34,941 bases of DNA from an uncultured Clostridia bacterium (GCA_947625835.1 CANQPY010000015.1:1-34941); one strand, 5' to 3'. Counted from the first letter of the stretch, positions 16,152-26,708 are shown. The notes: generated from the sequence alone by a model not told the origin. Numbers and translations are program-made.

Positions 16152-17960
16152 ATGGAAAAGGACAAAATAAGAAATTTTAGTATTATTGCACATATTGACC
16201 ATGGAAAATCAACATTAGCAGATAGACTAATTGAAATGACAGGGGTATTATCTAAAAGAGAAATGGAAAATCAAGTTTTAGATAATATGGAAATTGAAAA
16301 AGAAAGAGGAATTACAATTAAATCACAAGCAGTTAGAATGATATACAAAGCAAAAGACGGACAAGAATATACCCTTAACTTAATTGATACTCCTGGACAT
16401 GTTGACTTTAATTATGAGGTATCTAGAAGTTTAGCAGCATGTGATGGGGCTATTTTAGTTGTGGATAGCACTCAAGGTGTAGAAGCACAAACACTAGCAA
16501 ATGTATACTTAGCAATCGATAACAATTTAGAAATTTTACCAGTTTTAAACAAAATAGACCTTCCAAATGCGCAAGTAGAAAAAGTAAAAAAAGAAATAGA
16601 AGATATTATTCGGCTTGCCAGCAGAAGATGCACCATGTATTTCAGCAAAATCAGGATTAAATGTAGAGCAAGTATTAGAAAGAATTGTAAAAGATTTACC
16701 TGCACCAAAAGGAGATAAAAACGAAAAAACAAAATGTTTAATATTTGATTCATATTATGATAACTACAAAGGCGCTGTTGCTTATGTAAGAGTAGTAGAT
16801 GGAACAGTAAAAGTCGGAGATGAAATTTATTTAATGGCTACAAATAAAACTTTTACAGTAACAGAAGTTGGATACTTTTTACCAGGCTCTTATATGCCAT
16901 CAGAAACAATTGAAGCAGGAGAAGTTCGGCTACATTGCAGCAAGCATTAAAAATTTATCAGATATCCATGTAGGAGATACTATTACATTAAAAAATAATC
17001 CAGCGGACAAGCCTTTAAAAGGATACAAAGAAGTTACACCAATGGTTTATTGTGGATTATATCCAATTGATGGTAGCCAATATGAAGCTCTAAAAGAAGC
17101 TTTAGAAAAATTAAAATTAAATGATGCATCATTAGAATATGAACCAGAATCTTCAGTTGCATTAGGATTTGGTTTTAGATGTGGATTTTTAGGGCTACTA
17201 CATTTAGAAATTATAGAAGAAAGGCTAGATAGGGAATTCGATTTAGGTTTAATTACAACAGCCCCATCTGTTATTTACAAAGTCTATAAAACAAATGGTG
17301 AAGTAATGGAAATATACAATCCAGAAGACTTACCATCTTCTCAAGAAATATCTTATATGGAGGAACCATTTGTCATAGCAAACATTTTAACCCCAAAAGA
17401 ATATGTAGGAAATATAATGGAATTATGCCAAAATCGAAGAGGCATTTACATAGACATGAAATACTTAGATGAAAACAGAGTAACACTTATTTACGAAATG
17501 CCACTAAATGAAATAATTTATGACTTTTTTGACAACTTAAAATCTAGGACCAAAGGATATGCATCATTAGATTATGAATTTAAAGAATATAGAAAAGCAG
17601 ATTTAGTAAAATTAGATATCTATATTAATGGAGAAAGAGTGGATGCTCTAAGCTTTATTATTCATAAAGATGATGCATATAATAGAGGCAAAAAAATGGT
17701 AGAGAAATTAAAAACAGTTATACCAAGAAAATTATTTAAAATACCATTACAAGCAGCTATTCGGAGGTCAAATTATTGCAAGAGAAACAATATCTGCTAT
17801 GAGAAAAGATGTCTTAGCAAAATGTTATGGAGGAGACATTACCAGAAAGAAAAAATTACTTGAAAAGCAAAAAAGAGGTAAAAAAAGAATGCGTGAAATT
17901 GGAAATGTAGAAATACCACAAGAAGCATTTTTATCTGTTTTAAAATTAGATGATAAATAA
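16152..17960 (+). CDS. lepA: Elongation factor 4 / LepA (needs three +1 shifts)
   Basis: A ribosome-binding GTPase related to EF-G. G motifs: AHIDHGKST (P-loop), [16 protein letters not shown] and NKIDLP. CGG at 16611, 16927 and 17762 break the frame; with a +1 step at each the protein is 601 aa, the standard LepA length. Joins restore conserved family sequence: [32 protein letters not shown] and [19 protein letters not shown], each with its conserved glycine at the shift. ATG 16152 follows TGGAGG. It is followed 19 bases later by rlmB. A translation factor that itself depends on frameshifting could be sensitive to the efficiency of the process (inference). Confidence 0.95.
16611..16613 (+). 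other. In-frame CGG, +1 frameshift site, lepA site 1
   Basis: ATT, CGG, new-frame GGC (Gly154), in I-I-G-L-P. Confidence 0.95.
16927..16929 (+). other. In-frame CGG, +1 frameshift site, lepA site 2
   Basis: GTT, CGG, new-frame GGC (Gly259), in G-E-V-G-Y. Confidence 0.95.
17762..17764 (+). other. In-frame CGG, +1 frameshift site, lepA site 3
   Basis: ATT, CGG, new-frame GGA (Gly537), in A-I-G-G-Q. Confidence 0.95.
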
Positions 17961-17979
17961 AAGAGGAGAAAATTAAAAA

Positions 17980-18732
17980 ATGCAAGAAAAAGAACATTAT
18001 AATGACCAGGTAGAAGGCAGAAATGCAGTTCTAGAATTACTTGAAAGTGGAAAAGATATAAATAAAATATTTATTTCAAAAGGTGAAAGACATGGTTCTA
18101 TATTTAAAATTATTGCAAAAGCAAAAGAAAATAAAGTAATGATAGTAGAAAAAGAAAAAAAGAAAATGGACGAAATGGCACAAAACAAAAACTATCAAGG
18201 GGTAATTGCAATTGTTCCACCATTTGAATATTGTCAAATACAAGATATTTTGCAAGAAGCAAAAAAAAGACAAGAAGAGCCATTTGTATTAATCTTAGAT
18301 GAAATTGAAGATCCACATAATTTAGGTTCTATCATCAGAACTGCTGAAACGGCAGGTGTACATGGAATTATAATACCAAAAAGAAGAGCAGTAGCAGTAA
18401 ATAGCACAGTAAACAAGGTATCTGCAGGTGCAGTACAACATATGAAAATATCAAGAGTAAATAACTTGTCAGAAGCAATAGAACAACTTAAGAAAGAAGG
18501 ACTTTGGATTGCAGGAACTGATATTAATGCACAAGAATATTACTATGAACATGACTTAACAGGACCAATCGGAATAGTAATTGGAAACGAGGGAAAAGGA
18601 ATAGGCACAAAAATAAAAAACAATTGTGATTTCTTGTTAAAAATACCAATGAAAGGTAAAGTAACATCATTAAATGCTTCTGTATCAACAGGAATCATTT
18701 TATATGAAGTAGTAAAACAAAAAATGAAATAA
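17980..18732 (+). CDS. rlmB: 23S rRNA (guanosine-2'-O-)-methyltransferase, SpoU/TrmH family
   Basis: 250 aa. An N-terminal substrate-binding domain (EGRNAVLELLESGKDINKIFI) precedes a SPOUT methyltransferase domain with three SpoU motifs: DEIEDPHNLGSIIRTAETAG, GIVIGNEGKGI and IPMKGKVTSLNASVSTGI. It uses S-adenosylmethionine to methylate a ribose 2'-OH of 23S rRNA; the RlmB assignment within the family is by similarity. ATG follows AGAGGAG. Co-transcribed with lepA. No in-frame CGG; an ATC-GGA in another phase is read normally. Confidence 0.88.
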   Translation: MQEKEHYNDQVEGRNAVLELLESGKDINKIFISKGERHGSIFKIIAKAKENKVMIVEKEKKKMDEMAQNKNYQGVIAIVPPFEYCQIQDILQEAKKRQEEPFVLILDEIEDPHNLGSIIRTAETAGVHGIIIPKRRAVAVNSTVNKVSAGAVQHMKISRVNNLSEAIEQLKKEGLWIAGTDINAQEYYYEHDLTGPIGIVIGNEGKGIGTKIKNNCDFLLKIPMKGKVTSLNASVSTGIILYEVVKQKMK

Positions 18733-18736
18733 AATA

Positions 18737-18765
18737 TTGATAAAAAAATAACAAAAAGGTATAAT
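18737..18765 (+). promoter_or_regulatory. Promoter ahead of the 601-aa anchored protein
   Basis: TTGATA (18737-18742), 17-base spacer, TATAAT (18760-18765). Confidence 0.6.
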
Positions 18766-18796
18766 TAAGGTAGATTTAAATGGAGGAAATTATATT

Positions 18797-20602
18797 ATGA
18801 TGATGCCAAAAAAGAAAAAAAGAATATTAATTATTTCATCTATTGTAATTTTAGTAGTAGCAATTATAGCAATATTAATAGCTTTATACATAAATACAGA
18901 TATGTTTAAGTCAAATGAAAGTTTATTTGCAAAATATTTTAGCCAAAATTTTAGTAATATTAATGGACTTTATAGTACTTTATCAGAAAATGAATATGAT
19001 AATTTACTAGAAAAAAATAAATATCAATCAGAAACTGAAATAAAAGTTAATTTTACTCAAAATGTAGGAACAACTTTGGAGACAATGGAAAATCCTATAA
19101 ATCAATTGAAATTGCAAATAACAGAACAAAAAGATGCTATAAATAATTACAATTATCAAGATATTAAATTACTAAAGGATAAAGAACAAGTATCAGAAAT
19201 AAAATGTATATTAGAAAATGATATATGTGGCATACATTTTGTTGATTTATTTAATCAATATGTATTAGCTAATAATGAAAATTTAAAAGAATTATTTAAA
19301 GAAACTGAAAATTTCACAGATGAAGAGCTAGCAAAAATACCAAACAAAATAGAATTTGATTATGACTTTTTTGATATATTTAGATTTTCAGATGAAGAAA
19401 AAGAAAGTCTTAGCAAAAAATACACTAATATAATAATGAACAATATTTCAAATGAAAAAATTTCTAAAATGGGAAATCAAGAATTACAAATTAATAATAC
19501 TAATATAAAAGCAAATGGATATGCTATAACACTAACAAAAGAAGAACTAAACAATATTTATATAAAAATATTAGAAGAAATTAAACAAGATGAAATAATT
19601 TTGAGCAAATTTGATAATTTACAAAAATTTTTAAATCAATACCAAATTATTTTTGGAGAAATTACAGATTTAAGGAATAAATTTACAACAGAAGTACAGT
19701 ATTTAATTGATGATATTGTACAAAATAATATTGGTCAAGAAGAATGTAAAATAATTGTTTATGAACAAGGTAGAAAAACAGTAAAAAATGTAATTCAAGG
19801 AGACAAATATGAAATTAGTATAGATACACTAATTCCAGAAAAATATATAAAATTATCATATAAAAATGAAACAGAAGAAAAAAATTTAATTTGTAAAAAA
19901 GACGTAAATCAAACAAATATAATTTATCAAAATAAAATAGGAGAAAAAATATCAGAATACAACATTTTAGTTAATGAAGAAATAAATGGAAACAATTGTA
20001 AAAGAAATACTACTGCAAAATTTGAAGACAATATAAACAAAATAGAAATGAAAATAGAAAAAAATATTAATATAATTGATGAACTTAAAGATAAAATAAC
20101 TTTAAATAGTGAAAATTCAGTAAATTTAAGTAAACTAGATTTAGAACAAAGAAAGCAGATTGCAAATGTTTTAAATACAACAATTTCTCAAAAGATAAAT
20201 CAAATTCAAGAAACAACTATAAAAAGTGATGACATAAAAAAAGTTTTAGTAGCTGCAAAATTTTTACGAGAAGGTCAAACTATAGTAGGAACAGGGGTTA
20301 CTGAAACAGAAAGAAATAGGTTTAATTCTAAAATTGAAATTCTAAAAGGAGAAGGACTAGATGATAAAGCTATAATAAACGTAATTAATGCAGTAAAAGA
20401 AAATTTAATAGGATTAGAACCGGTATCTGCTACAGAAATAAAATTAAAATTAGATAGACTTAATAAAAGTGAGGAGTCATTTACAACAATAACTAATTTT
20501 GTGGAAAATAACACAGATAAAACATATAGTGTAAAAATAGAGTATGATGAAGCTACAGGTCTTGTAAGTGATTTATTATTAACTATAGAAGAAAAGGAAT
20601 AG
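18797..20602 (+). CDS. Large membrane-anchored protein of unknown function
   Basis: 601 aa. One N-terminal TM helix (ILIISSIVILVVAIIAILIAL, about residues 9-29) is followed by a long Asn/Lys/Glu/Ile-rich outer region with no cysteine motif, lipobox or repeat that I recognise. Three ATG codons in a row begin the ORF after GGAGG, so the exact start may be 18797, 18800 or 18803. The central part alternates amphipathic helices and short beta segments, and the end (KTYSVKIEYDEATGLVSDLLLTIEE) resembles a small beta domain. It sits immediately upstream of trxB with its own promoter. No in-frame CGG across 601 codons. Function not assigned. Confidence 0.8.
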   Translation: MMMPKKKKRILIISSIVILVVAIIAILIALYINTDMFKSNESLFAKYFSQNFSNINGLYSTLSENEYDNLLEKNKYQSETEIKVNFTQNVGTTLETMENPINQLKLQITEQKDAINNYNYQDIKLLKDKEQVSEIKCILENDICGIHFVDLFNQYVLANNENLKELFKETENFTDEELAKIPNKIEFDYDFFDIFRFSDEEKESLSKKYTNIIMNNISNEKISKMGNQELQINNTNIKANGYAITLTKEELNNIYIKILEEIKQDEIILSKFDNLQKFLNQYQIIFGEITDLRNKFTTEVQYLIDDIVQNNIGQEECKIIVYEQGRKTVKNVIQGDKYEISIDTLIPEKYIKLSYKNETEEKNLICKKDVNQTNIIYQNKIGEKISEYNILVNEEINGNNCKRNTTAKFEDNINKIEMKIEKNINIIDELKDKITLNSENSVNLSKLDLEQRKQIANVLNTTISQKINQIQETTIKSDDIKKVLVAAKFLREGQTIVGTGVTETERNRFNSKIEILKGEGLDDKAIINVINAVKENLIGLEPVSATEIKLKLDRLNKSEESFTTITNFVENNTDKTYSVKIEYDEATGLVSDLLLTIEEKE

Positions 20603-20624
20603 AATATTAAAATTGGAGAAAAAA

Positions 20625-21486
20625 ATGTATGATGTAATTATTGTTGGTGGTGGACCAGCAGGAATATCAGCAAGTTTATATACAATTCGAGCAAACCTAA
20701 AAACTTTAGTTTTATATCAAGATATATCAAACTTAATAAAAACTGAAAAGATTGAAAACTATTATGGATTTGAAAATGGCATAGATGGAAAAGCACTATA
20801 CGAAAATGGGCTAAATCAAGCAAAAAACTTAGGTGTAGAATTAAAAGAAAAAGAAGTAATAAATATCAATCCAAAAGAAGAAAGTTTTGAAATCGTAACA
20901 GCCCAAGGAGAAGTTTATTTAGCAAAAAAAATAATTTTAGCAACTGGAAACAAAAAGAAAAAGCCAAACATAAAAGGAATACAAGAATTTGAAGGAAAAG
21001 GCGTAAGTTATTGTGCAGTATGTGATGGCTTTTTCTATAAAAACAAAGAAGTTGCTCTAATTGGAAATGGACAATATGCACTTTCTGAAGTAAATGAATT
21101 ATTAAATTTAGTAAAAGACATAACAGTTTTAACAAATGGAGAAGAAGAGCCAAAATGGCGCTCAGACAATGTAAAAATAGAGACAAAAAAAATAGAGGAA
21201 ATAGAGGGAGACAAAAAAGTAGAAAGCATAAAATTTCAAGATGGGACAAGCCTAAAAATAGATGGAATCTTTATTGCACAAGGAATAGCAGGAAGTGTAG
21301 ATTTTGCAAAAAAATTAGGAATATTATTGAAAGATAATGAAATAATAGTAGACGAAAATATGCAAACAAATATAAAAGGAATTTATGCTTGTCGGAGATT
21401 GTACAGGAGGTTTGCTTCAAATATCAAAAGCAGTCTATGAGGGAGCAAAAGCAGGTTTAAAAGTGGTAAAAGATTTAAGACAATAA
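20625..21486 (+). CDS. trxB: Thioredoxin reductase-like flavoprotein (needs +1 shift at CGG 21393)
   Basis: A low-molecular-weight FAD/NAD(P)H disulfide reductase. Motifs: FAD-binding GGGPAGISASLY, redox pair Cys130-A-V-Cys133, pyridine nucleotide site GNGQYALSE and the C-terminal FAD motif. The last is completed only by the +1 shift at CGG 21393: YACGDCTGGLLQISKAVYEGA, where Gly257-Asp258 is the conserved GD that contacts FAD. Total 286 aa, slightly shorter than the usual 305-320. ATG 20625 follows TTGGAG. Thioredoxin lies in the same gene cluster (24447). The zero frame would end in a basic, unrelated tail. Confidence 0.93.
21393..21395 (+). other. In-frame CGG, +1 frameshift site, trxB
   Basis: TGT, CGG, new-frame GGA (Gly257) of the FAD-contacting GD motif. 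Confidence 0.95.
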
Positions 21487-21506
21487 AAACTTTTTAGGAG
21501 AAAAGT

Positions 21507-23748
21507 ATGAAAATAGAAACAAAACTAACAATAAATAATATGAAGCAAAACAAAAAAAGAACAATCTTCACAATAATATCAATAATATTATGTACTGTAC
21601 TGATATTTGTTACAATGTTATTAATATCAAGCATAAAAAATGGAATTGCAAAAAACATAGAAAAAGAATATAATGACTATCATTTTATTATAAAAGATAT
21701 AAATGCAAATAGTTTAAGCAAAATAAAAGACAAAGAATATATTGAAAAAATTTATATAAAAGAAAAAGATGAAGATTACTTAAAAGAATTAGAAAAACCA
21801 TATGATTTAGTTGATACAACTGATAATATAAATGTATATATAAAATATAAAAATGTAAAAAAAGTATGTAGTTGTTCAAATGATGTAATTTATACGTTAG
21901 ATTTATTAGATGATGCAAACAAAAAATGCGAATTTAACCAAAAATTACTTACATCATATGGTTTAATAGATGTCCAAATAGCAAATAATAAAGAAGATAT
22001 TCCTGTATGCATAACAAGAGTAAACTATTCTTTTGTAACAGATATAATAATGGTACTTATCTTAGGAGCTTTTTCAATTTTATTTATAATAGTGCTATAT
22101 AATGCATTTTTAATAACAATAAATGAAAGAAAAAAAGAATATGCAATATTAAATAGCATTGGAGGAACAGAAGGACAAATTCTAAAAATGATATCACAAG
22201 AAGGCATTATTATGGGAATAATAGGAATTATTGTAGGGGGAATAATTTCTATTGCAGTATCAGATATCATTTTAAAACTTCTTAACAATATATTAATTGA
22301 AGCCGGATATAGTTTTAAATTAGTATTTGATGCTAAATACATAATATTATCATTATTTATTATAGGATTTAATATATATATGTCTTCTATAATACCAAGC
22401 GTGAAAGCAAGCACAACATCAGTTATAGAAGGAATTAAAAACAATAAACAAATAAAATATAAAAAGAAAAAGACTTTGCTAGAAAAAATTCTTCCAATAG
22501 AAGGAAAAATGGCAATAAAAAATATCAGGAGAAATAGAAATAAATATAGAATAATAACGATTTTGCTTGTAGTATGTATGACATCATACATAGCAGTTAG
22601 TACATATATTAAATATGAAAAAGAATCAGCAAGTATAGTAAATACATATGATGTTGATGCAGAAATACATTTAGATTCTACTCAAAAAAATATGGATTAT
22701 AAATCTATATTCAATAATTATGAAACTAAGTATGACGATAAACTAGAATACATGAAATATAAAATCATCGATGCAGAAATTTTAGTAGAACCAAGTGATG
22801 CAATTGCGACAGATAATCTTGTTTTTCAATGCGTAGGTAATAAAAAAGCCATACAAACACATATTGTGGGTTTAGATGATAAAACATATAATAAATATAT
22901 AAAGACATTAAATGCTAATTATGGAGATATAATAATTTACAATAACATCATGAATAATGAACGGTGAAGAAAATACTACATATTCATATGAACCAGTGTT
23001 TAAAAGTGAAAATAACTTTAGCTTAAGTATTATTGCGGTGAAAGCTACATCTGATACAACTTGGGAATATACTATAGTTGATGATAAAAATTTAGACAAA
23101 AATTTAGTATTAACAGATGAAATAATAGAAGGTTATAGAGAGATAAAAACAATATATCGCAGTTCAGCTATTTTCGTAAATATGGATGACTTTGATAGAA
23201 TAGAAAAAAATCTTATGAATAATATGCAAAACGAAGGATATTTTTTACATACAACAAGCACCTCACATATAAAAATAAAGTGCAATAACATAATTCAATT
23301 TTCAAAGTACATGGAAAATATATCTGATATAAGCTATTATACTTTGCAAGGCAGAGAAAAAATTATTTATATTAATATTATTCAATTAATGTTAAGAGTA
23401 ATTATACTAGCAATAGTAATAGTAGGTATAGTAAGTACAGTAAACATTATAAATGCAAGCTTATGTGAAAGAGAGCAAGAATTCAAAATGCTAAATAGTT
23501 TAGGAGCAACAAGAAAAAATATAAATAAAATTTTGATATATGAAAGTATATATATGTTCATAAAAGCAGCAATAATATCTGTTATTCTATCAATACCAAT
23601 AATAATCGGAATTATAAAATATATGCAAAATATTATTACTCTAAATAAATTATTAATTCCATTTGGAGAAATTGCAATATTTTTTGTAATAATATTATTA
23701 ATATCCATTATTATAACACTATGCTCAGGAAAAAAGGTTAAACAGTAA
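21507..23748 (+). CDS. ABC transporter permease, FtsX/MacB-like (needs +1 shift at CGG 22962)
   Basis: 746 aa with two FtsX-like permease modules: an N-terminal TM (TIFTIISIILCTVLIFVTML), three TM helices around residues 170-310, then a second unit with one TM near residue 345, an outer domain and three C-terminal TM helices. CGG 22962-22964 lies in the second outer domain and is followed at once by UGA in the zero frame; +1 gives N-N-E-G-E-E-N-T-T-Y. Without the shift the last three TM helices are lost. ATG follows TAGGAG. The ATPase gene follows 17 bases downstream. Substrate unknown; such pairs often export peptides or sense cell-wall antibiotics. Confidence 0.88.
22962..22964 (+). other. 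In-frame CGG, +1 frameshift site, ABC permease
   Basis: GAA, CGG, new-frame GGT (Gly486). The zero-frame codon after CGG is the stop TGA. Confidence 0.9.
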
Positions 23749-23765
23749 TAAAGAAGGAATAGAAA

Positions 23766-24428
23766 ATGAAAATTTTAAAAATAGAAAATTTAAAAAAGAT
23801 ATATGGAAAAGGCGAATCTAAAGTTGTAGCATTAGACAATGTTTCATTTGATGTAGAAGAAGGAGAATTTATTGCAATAATTGGACCATCAGGAAGCGGA
23901 AAATCAACCCTTTTACATATGATTGCAGGATTAGAAAATCCAACAGAAGGACAAGTATATTTTTATGATAAAAACATATATGAAATGGATAAAAAAAATC
24001 TGACAATATTGAGAAGGCAAAAGATAGGAATAATATATCAATTTTATAATTTAATTCCAACTCTAAATGTAGAAGAAAATATATTATTACCATTAGAACT
24101 TGATAGAAAAGAAATAGATTACAAAAAATTTGATGAAATAATAGAATTTTTAAATTTAACAAACAGAAAAAAACATTTACCAAGCGAATTATCGGGAGGA
24201 CAACAACAAAAAGTTGCTATAGGTAGAGCGTTAATGATAAATCCTACAATCATATTAGCAGATGAACCAACAGGAAATTTAGATTCAAAATCAAGTAATG
24301 AAATTGTGCAATTATTAAAAAAGGCAAATCAAGAATATCATCAGACAATTATAATGATTACACATAATTTAGAAATTGCAAAATTAGCAAATAGAATTAT
24401 TAAAATAGAAGATGGAAAATTATTATAA
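23766..24428 (+). CDS. ABC transporter ATP-binding protein, MacB/LolD type
   Basis: 220 aa. Walker A GPSGSGKST, Q-loop IIYQFYNLIPTL, signature LSGGQQQKVAIGRAL, Walker B ILADEPTGNLD and H-loop MITHNLE. The subtype (residues around the signature, short length) is that of ATPases paired with FtsX-like permeases, here the preceding gene. The start ATG has a GAAGGA sequence 8 bases ahead. No in-frame CGG: AGC-GGA within Walker A has CGG in another phase and is read normally. Confidence 0.93.
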   Translation: MKILKIENLKKIYGKGESKVVALDNVSFDVEEGEFIAIIGPSGSGKSTLLHMIAGLENPTEGQVYFYDKNIYEMDKKNLTILRRQKIGIIYQFYNLIPTLNVEENILLPLELDRKEIDYKKFDEIIEFLNLTNRKKHLPSELSGGQQQKVAIGRALMINPTIILADEPTGNLDSKSSNEIVQLLKKANQEYHQTIIMITHNLEIAKLANRIIKIEDGKLL

Positions 24429-24446
24429 ATAAGGAGGAAAAAATCG

Positions 24447-24755
24447 ATGAGTGTTTTAAAAATCACAACTGAAAATTTTGAGGAAGAGGTATTAAAATCA
24501 GACAAAAAAGTTTTAATTGACTTTTATGCAGATTGGTGCGGACCATGTAAAATGATGTCACCAGTAATTGACCAAATTGCAGAAGAAAAAGCAGAACAAA
24601 TTAAAGTAGGAAAAATTAATGTAGATGAAAACCAAGACTTAGCAATGGAATATGATGTAATGTCAATACCAACTATTATAATTATGAATAATGGAGAAGT
24701 TGAAAAAACTTTTATTGGAGTAACAGATAAAAATGAAATAATAGAAGCATTATAA
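24447..24755 (+). CDS. trxA: Thioredoxin
   Basis: 102 aa, standard size. The redox motif W-C31-G-P-C34-K lies in FYADWCGPCKMM, with the cis-proline in MSIPTIIIM. It reduces protein disulfides and is recharged by a reductase, plausibly the trxB-like gene upstream. ATG after AAGGAGG. TGC-GGA inside the active-site motif contains CGG out of phase and is decoded normally, which is a useful contrast to the shift sites. Confidence 0.95.
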   Translation: MSVLKITTENFEEEVLKSDKKVLIDFYADWCGPCKMMSPVIDQIAEEKAEQIKVGKINVDENQDLAMEYDVMSIPTIIIMNNGEVEKTFIGVTDKNEIIEAL

Positions 24756-24757
24756 AT

Positions 24758-25014
24758 AAAAGTTCAATATATTTTTATTAATAACAATTCGGGGGGACCA
24801 GCAAATTATAGACTGTTAAAAAACTTTATAATATTTTTTAAAACTTTTGTGTGTCGCAACTTACAAAATAAAAAATAAAAATGTAAGTTGCTCCAATCGC
24901 ACTTCGCTTTGCTCCGTTTGGTCGCTTACGCAAGTTTTAAAAAATATTATAAAGTTTTTCTATTACAGTCTGTTATGTGGCTGGGAGTTATTAATAAAAA
25001 TATATTGAACTTTT
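24758..25014. repeat. MITE-like palindromic element (type 2), between trxA and the rluA-type gene
   Basis: Terminal inverted repeats AAAAGTTCAATATAT and ATATATTGAACTTTT; long inner inverted arms (ACTTTATAATATTTTTTAAA and its complement) surround a GC-richer core at about 24889-24935. It is the inverse orientation of the inner part of the element at 13726-13982. It lies between converging genes and may act as a transcription terminator for both. Confidence 0.8.
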
Positions 25015-25033
25015 TTAAATAAAACAATACTTT

Positions 25034-25921
25034 TTATTTTATTAAAATTCCCATATCTTCTGGTAATTCACTTTTTAAAACCAAAGGCTTATTTGTAATA
25101 GGATGGATACATTCAATCTTATAACTATGCAAAGCTTGTCTATCTATTAAATCTGATTTTGTACCATACAAAGTATCGCCTAATAGTGGATGAGAAATTT
25201 CTTTCATATGAACTCTAATTTGATGAGTCCTTCCAGTTTGAAGCTGACATTTTACTAAACTATAACTTTTAAACTCACTAATTACTTCATAATTTGTAAT
25301 ACAAGGCTTATTATTAGAATTTTTTATATCAACACATCTTTCAATAATACTTCCAGGTTTTCTACTAATCGGAAATGAAATTGTGCCCTTTTTGTTTTCT
25401 AAAATACCAGTTACTAAACAAAGATACTCTTTTTTAAAAGTATTTGAAACCATTTGTTTAATCAAACATTCTTGTATATATTCGCACTTAGCAAAAATAA
25501 CTAAACCAGAAGTACCTAAATCTAGTCTATTTACTGGTCTTATTTTTTTATTTAAGCCAATTGAATCAAAATAAAATCTAATTCCATTTGATAAAGAATC
25601 GGTAAAATGAGCCCTAGAAGGGTGAATTGGAATTTTAGAAGGTTTATCTACTACCAACATCCATTCATCTTCATAGATAATTTTTAAATCCATTTTTGTT
25701 GGAACAATATTAGAATTATTTTCTTTACTATCCAAATTTACTGTTATAATATCATTTTTTAAAGGTTTATTTCTTGTGTCACAACAAACACTATTTAAAT
25801 AAATATTTTTTTGATTAATGAGTTTATTTAATAGTCTTGTTGATATCTTTAATTTGCTAGTTAAAATAGTATTTATGGTTTGATTTATATCGCTTTCTTC
25901 GATTTTATATTTTAGTTCCAT
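25034..25921 (-). CDS. RluA-family pseudouridine synthase
   Basis: 295 aa. An N-terminal S4-like region (LLNKLINQKNIYLNS) is followed by the catalytic domain with VNRLDLGTSGLVIFAK (catalytic Asp in R-L-D) and TGRTHQIRVHM. RluA enzymes isomerise uridine to pseudouridine in rRNA or tRNA; which position cannot be told from the sequence (RluC/RluD-like). ATG 25921 has GTGGAG upstream on the minus strand. No CGG in frame. Converges with trxA across the palindromic element. Confidence 0.88.
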   Translation of the reverse strand: MELKYKIEESDINQTINTILTSKLKISTRLLNKLINQKNIYLNSVCCDTRNKPLKNDIITVNLDSKENNSNIVPTKMDLKIIYEDEWMLVVDKPSKIPIHPSRAHFTDSLSNGIRFYFDSIGLNKKIRPVNRLDLGTSGLVIFAKCEYIQECLIKQMVSNTFKKEYLCLVTGILENKKGTISFPISRKPGSIIERCVDIKNSNNKPCITNYEVISEFKSYSLVKCQLQTGRTHQIRVHMKEISHPLLGDTLYGTKSDLIDRQALHSYKIECIHPITNKPLVLKSELPEDMGILIK

Positions 25922-25986
25922 ATAAAGTTATGCTCCACTTATTATTTTTTGCTATTTTATCATAATTTTAAACTAATTGCTAGGAC

Positions 25987-26015
25987 TTGCGATAAATTTG
26001 CAAATAGGATATAAT
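25987..26015 (+). promoter_or_regulatory. Promoter of trmB
   Basis: TTGCGA (25987-25992), 17-base spacer, TATAAT (26010-26015). Confidence 0.6.
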
Positions 26016-26045
26016 ATTGAAAGCAAATAAAAGTAGGAGAAAAAA

Positions 26046-26708
26046 ATGCGAATAAGATACAAAAAATGGGCAAGACCAGAGTTAGAAGAATGTAAATTTT
26101 ATATAAATGAACCAGAAAAATTAAAAGGAAAGTGGAGAGAAAAATTTAAAAATCCAAATCAACTGTTTTATTTAGAATTAGGTTGTGGAAAAGGTCAATT
26201 TATGGCAAAACTTGCAACAGAAAACTTAGATGTAAATTACTTAGCAATTGATTTAGTTGATGCAATGCTTGGACTAGCAAAAAGAAATATCGAACAAGCA
26301 TACCTAGATAATAATATAGAGCCTAATAACATATTAATAACTAGATTTGATATTGAAAGAATTTTACTTATTTTAGATAAAGAAGACAAAGTAGATAGAA
26401 TTTATATTAATTTTTGCAATCCATGGCCAAGGGGAAAACATAGAAAGAAAAGATTAACTCATTCAATTCAATTAGAAAAATATAAACAATTTTTATCAAA
26501 AAACGGAGAAATTTATTTTAAAACAGATGATGATGATTTATTTTTAGCAAGCCTTGGATATTTAGAAGAATCAGGATTTGAAATAATAAAAAAGACTTAT
26601 GATTTACATCAAGAGCCAATTTTTGAAAAAAATATAGAAACAGAACATGAGCAAATGTTTTCAAAACAAGGCATCAAAATAAAAGCTTTAATTGCCAAGT
26701 TAAAGTAG
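26046..26708 (+). CDS. trmB: tRNA (guanine-N7)-methyltransferase
   Basis: 220 aa. The N-terminal RIRYKKWARPELEEC, SAM-binding LELGCGKGQF, and the family block INFCNPWPRGKHRKKRLTHSIQ with GEIYFKTDDDDLF are typical of TrmB, which makes m7G46 in tRNA. ATG follows TAGGAG. It has its own promoter and stands alone. No in-frame CGG (AAC-GGA is out of phase). Confidence 0.93.
   Translation: MRIRYKKWARPELEECKFYINEPEKLKGKWREKFKNPNQLFYLELGCGKGQFMAKLATENLDVNYLAIDLVDAMLGLAKRNIEQAYLDNNIEPNNILITRFDIERILLILDKEDKVDRIYINFCNPWPRGKHRKKRLTHSIQLEKYKQFLSKNGEIYFKTDDDDLFLASLGYLEESGFEIIKKTYDLHQEPIFEKNIETEHEQMFSKQGIKIKALIAKLK

Noticed and set aside
22025..22591. Antisense ORF of 188 aa in the ABC permease gene
   Set aside because: Low-complexity Ile-rich mirror of the permease membrane segments; no start signals.
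22962..22967. UGA recoding (selenocysteine or Trp) in the ABC permease
   Set aside because: No SECIS-like hairpin is evident, and reading through TGA does not restore the frame; the +1 step at CGG does.
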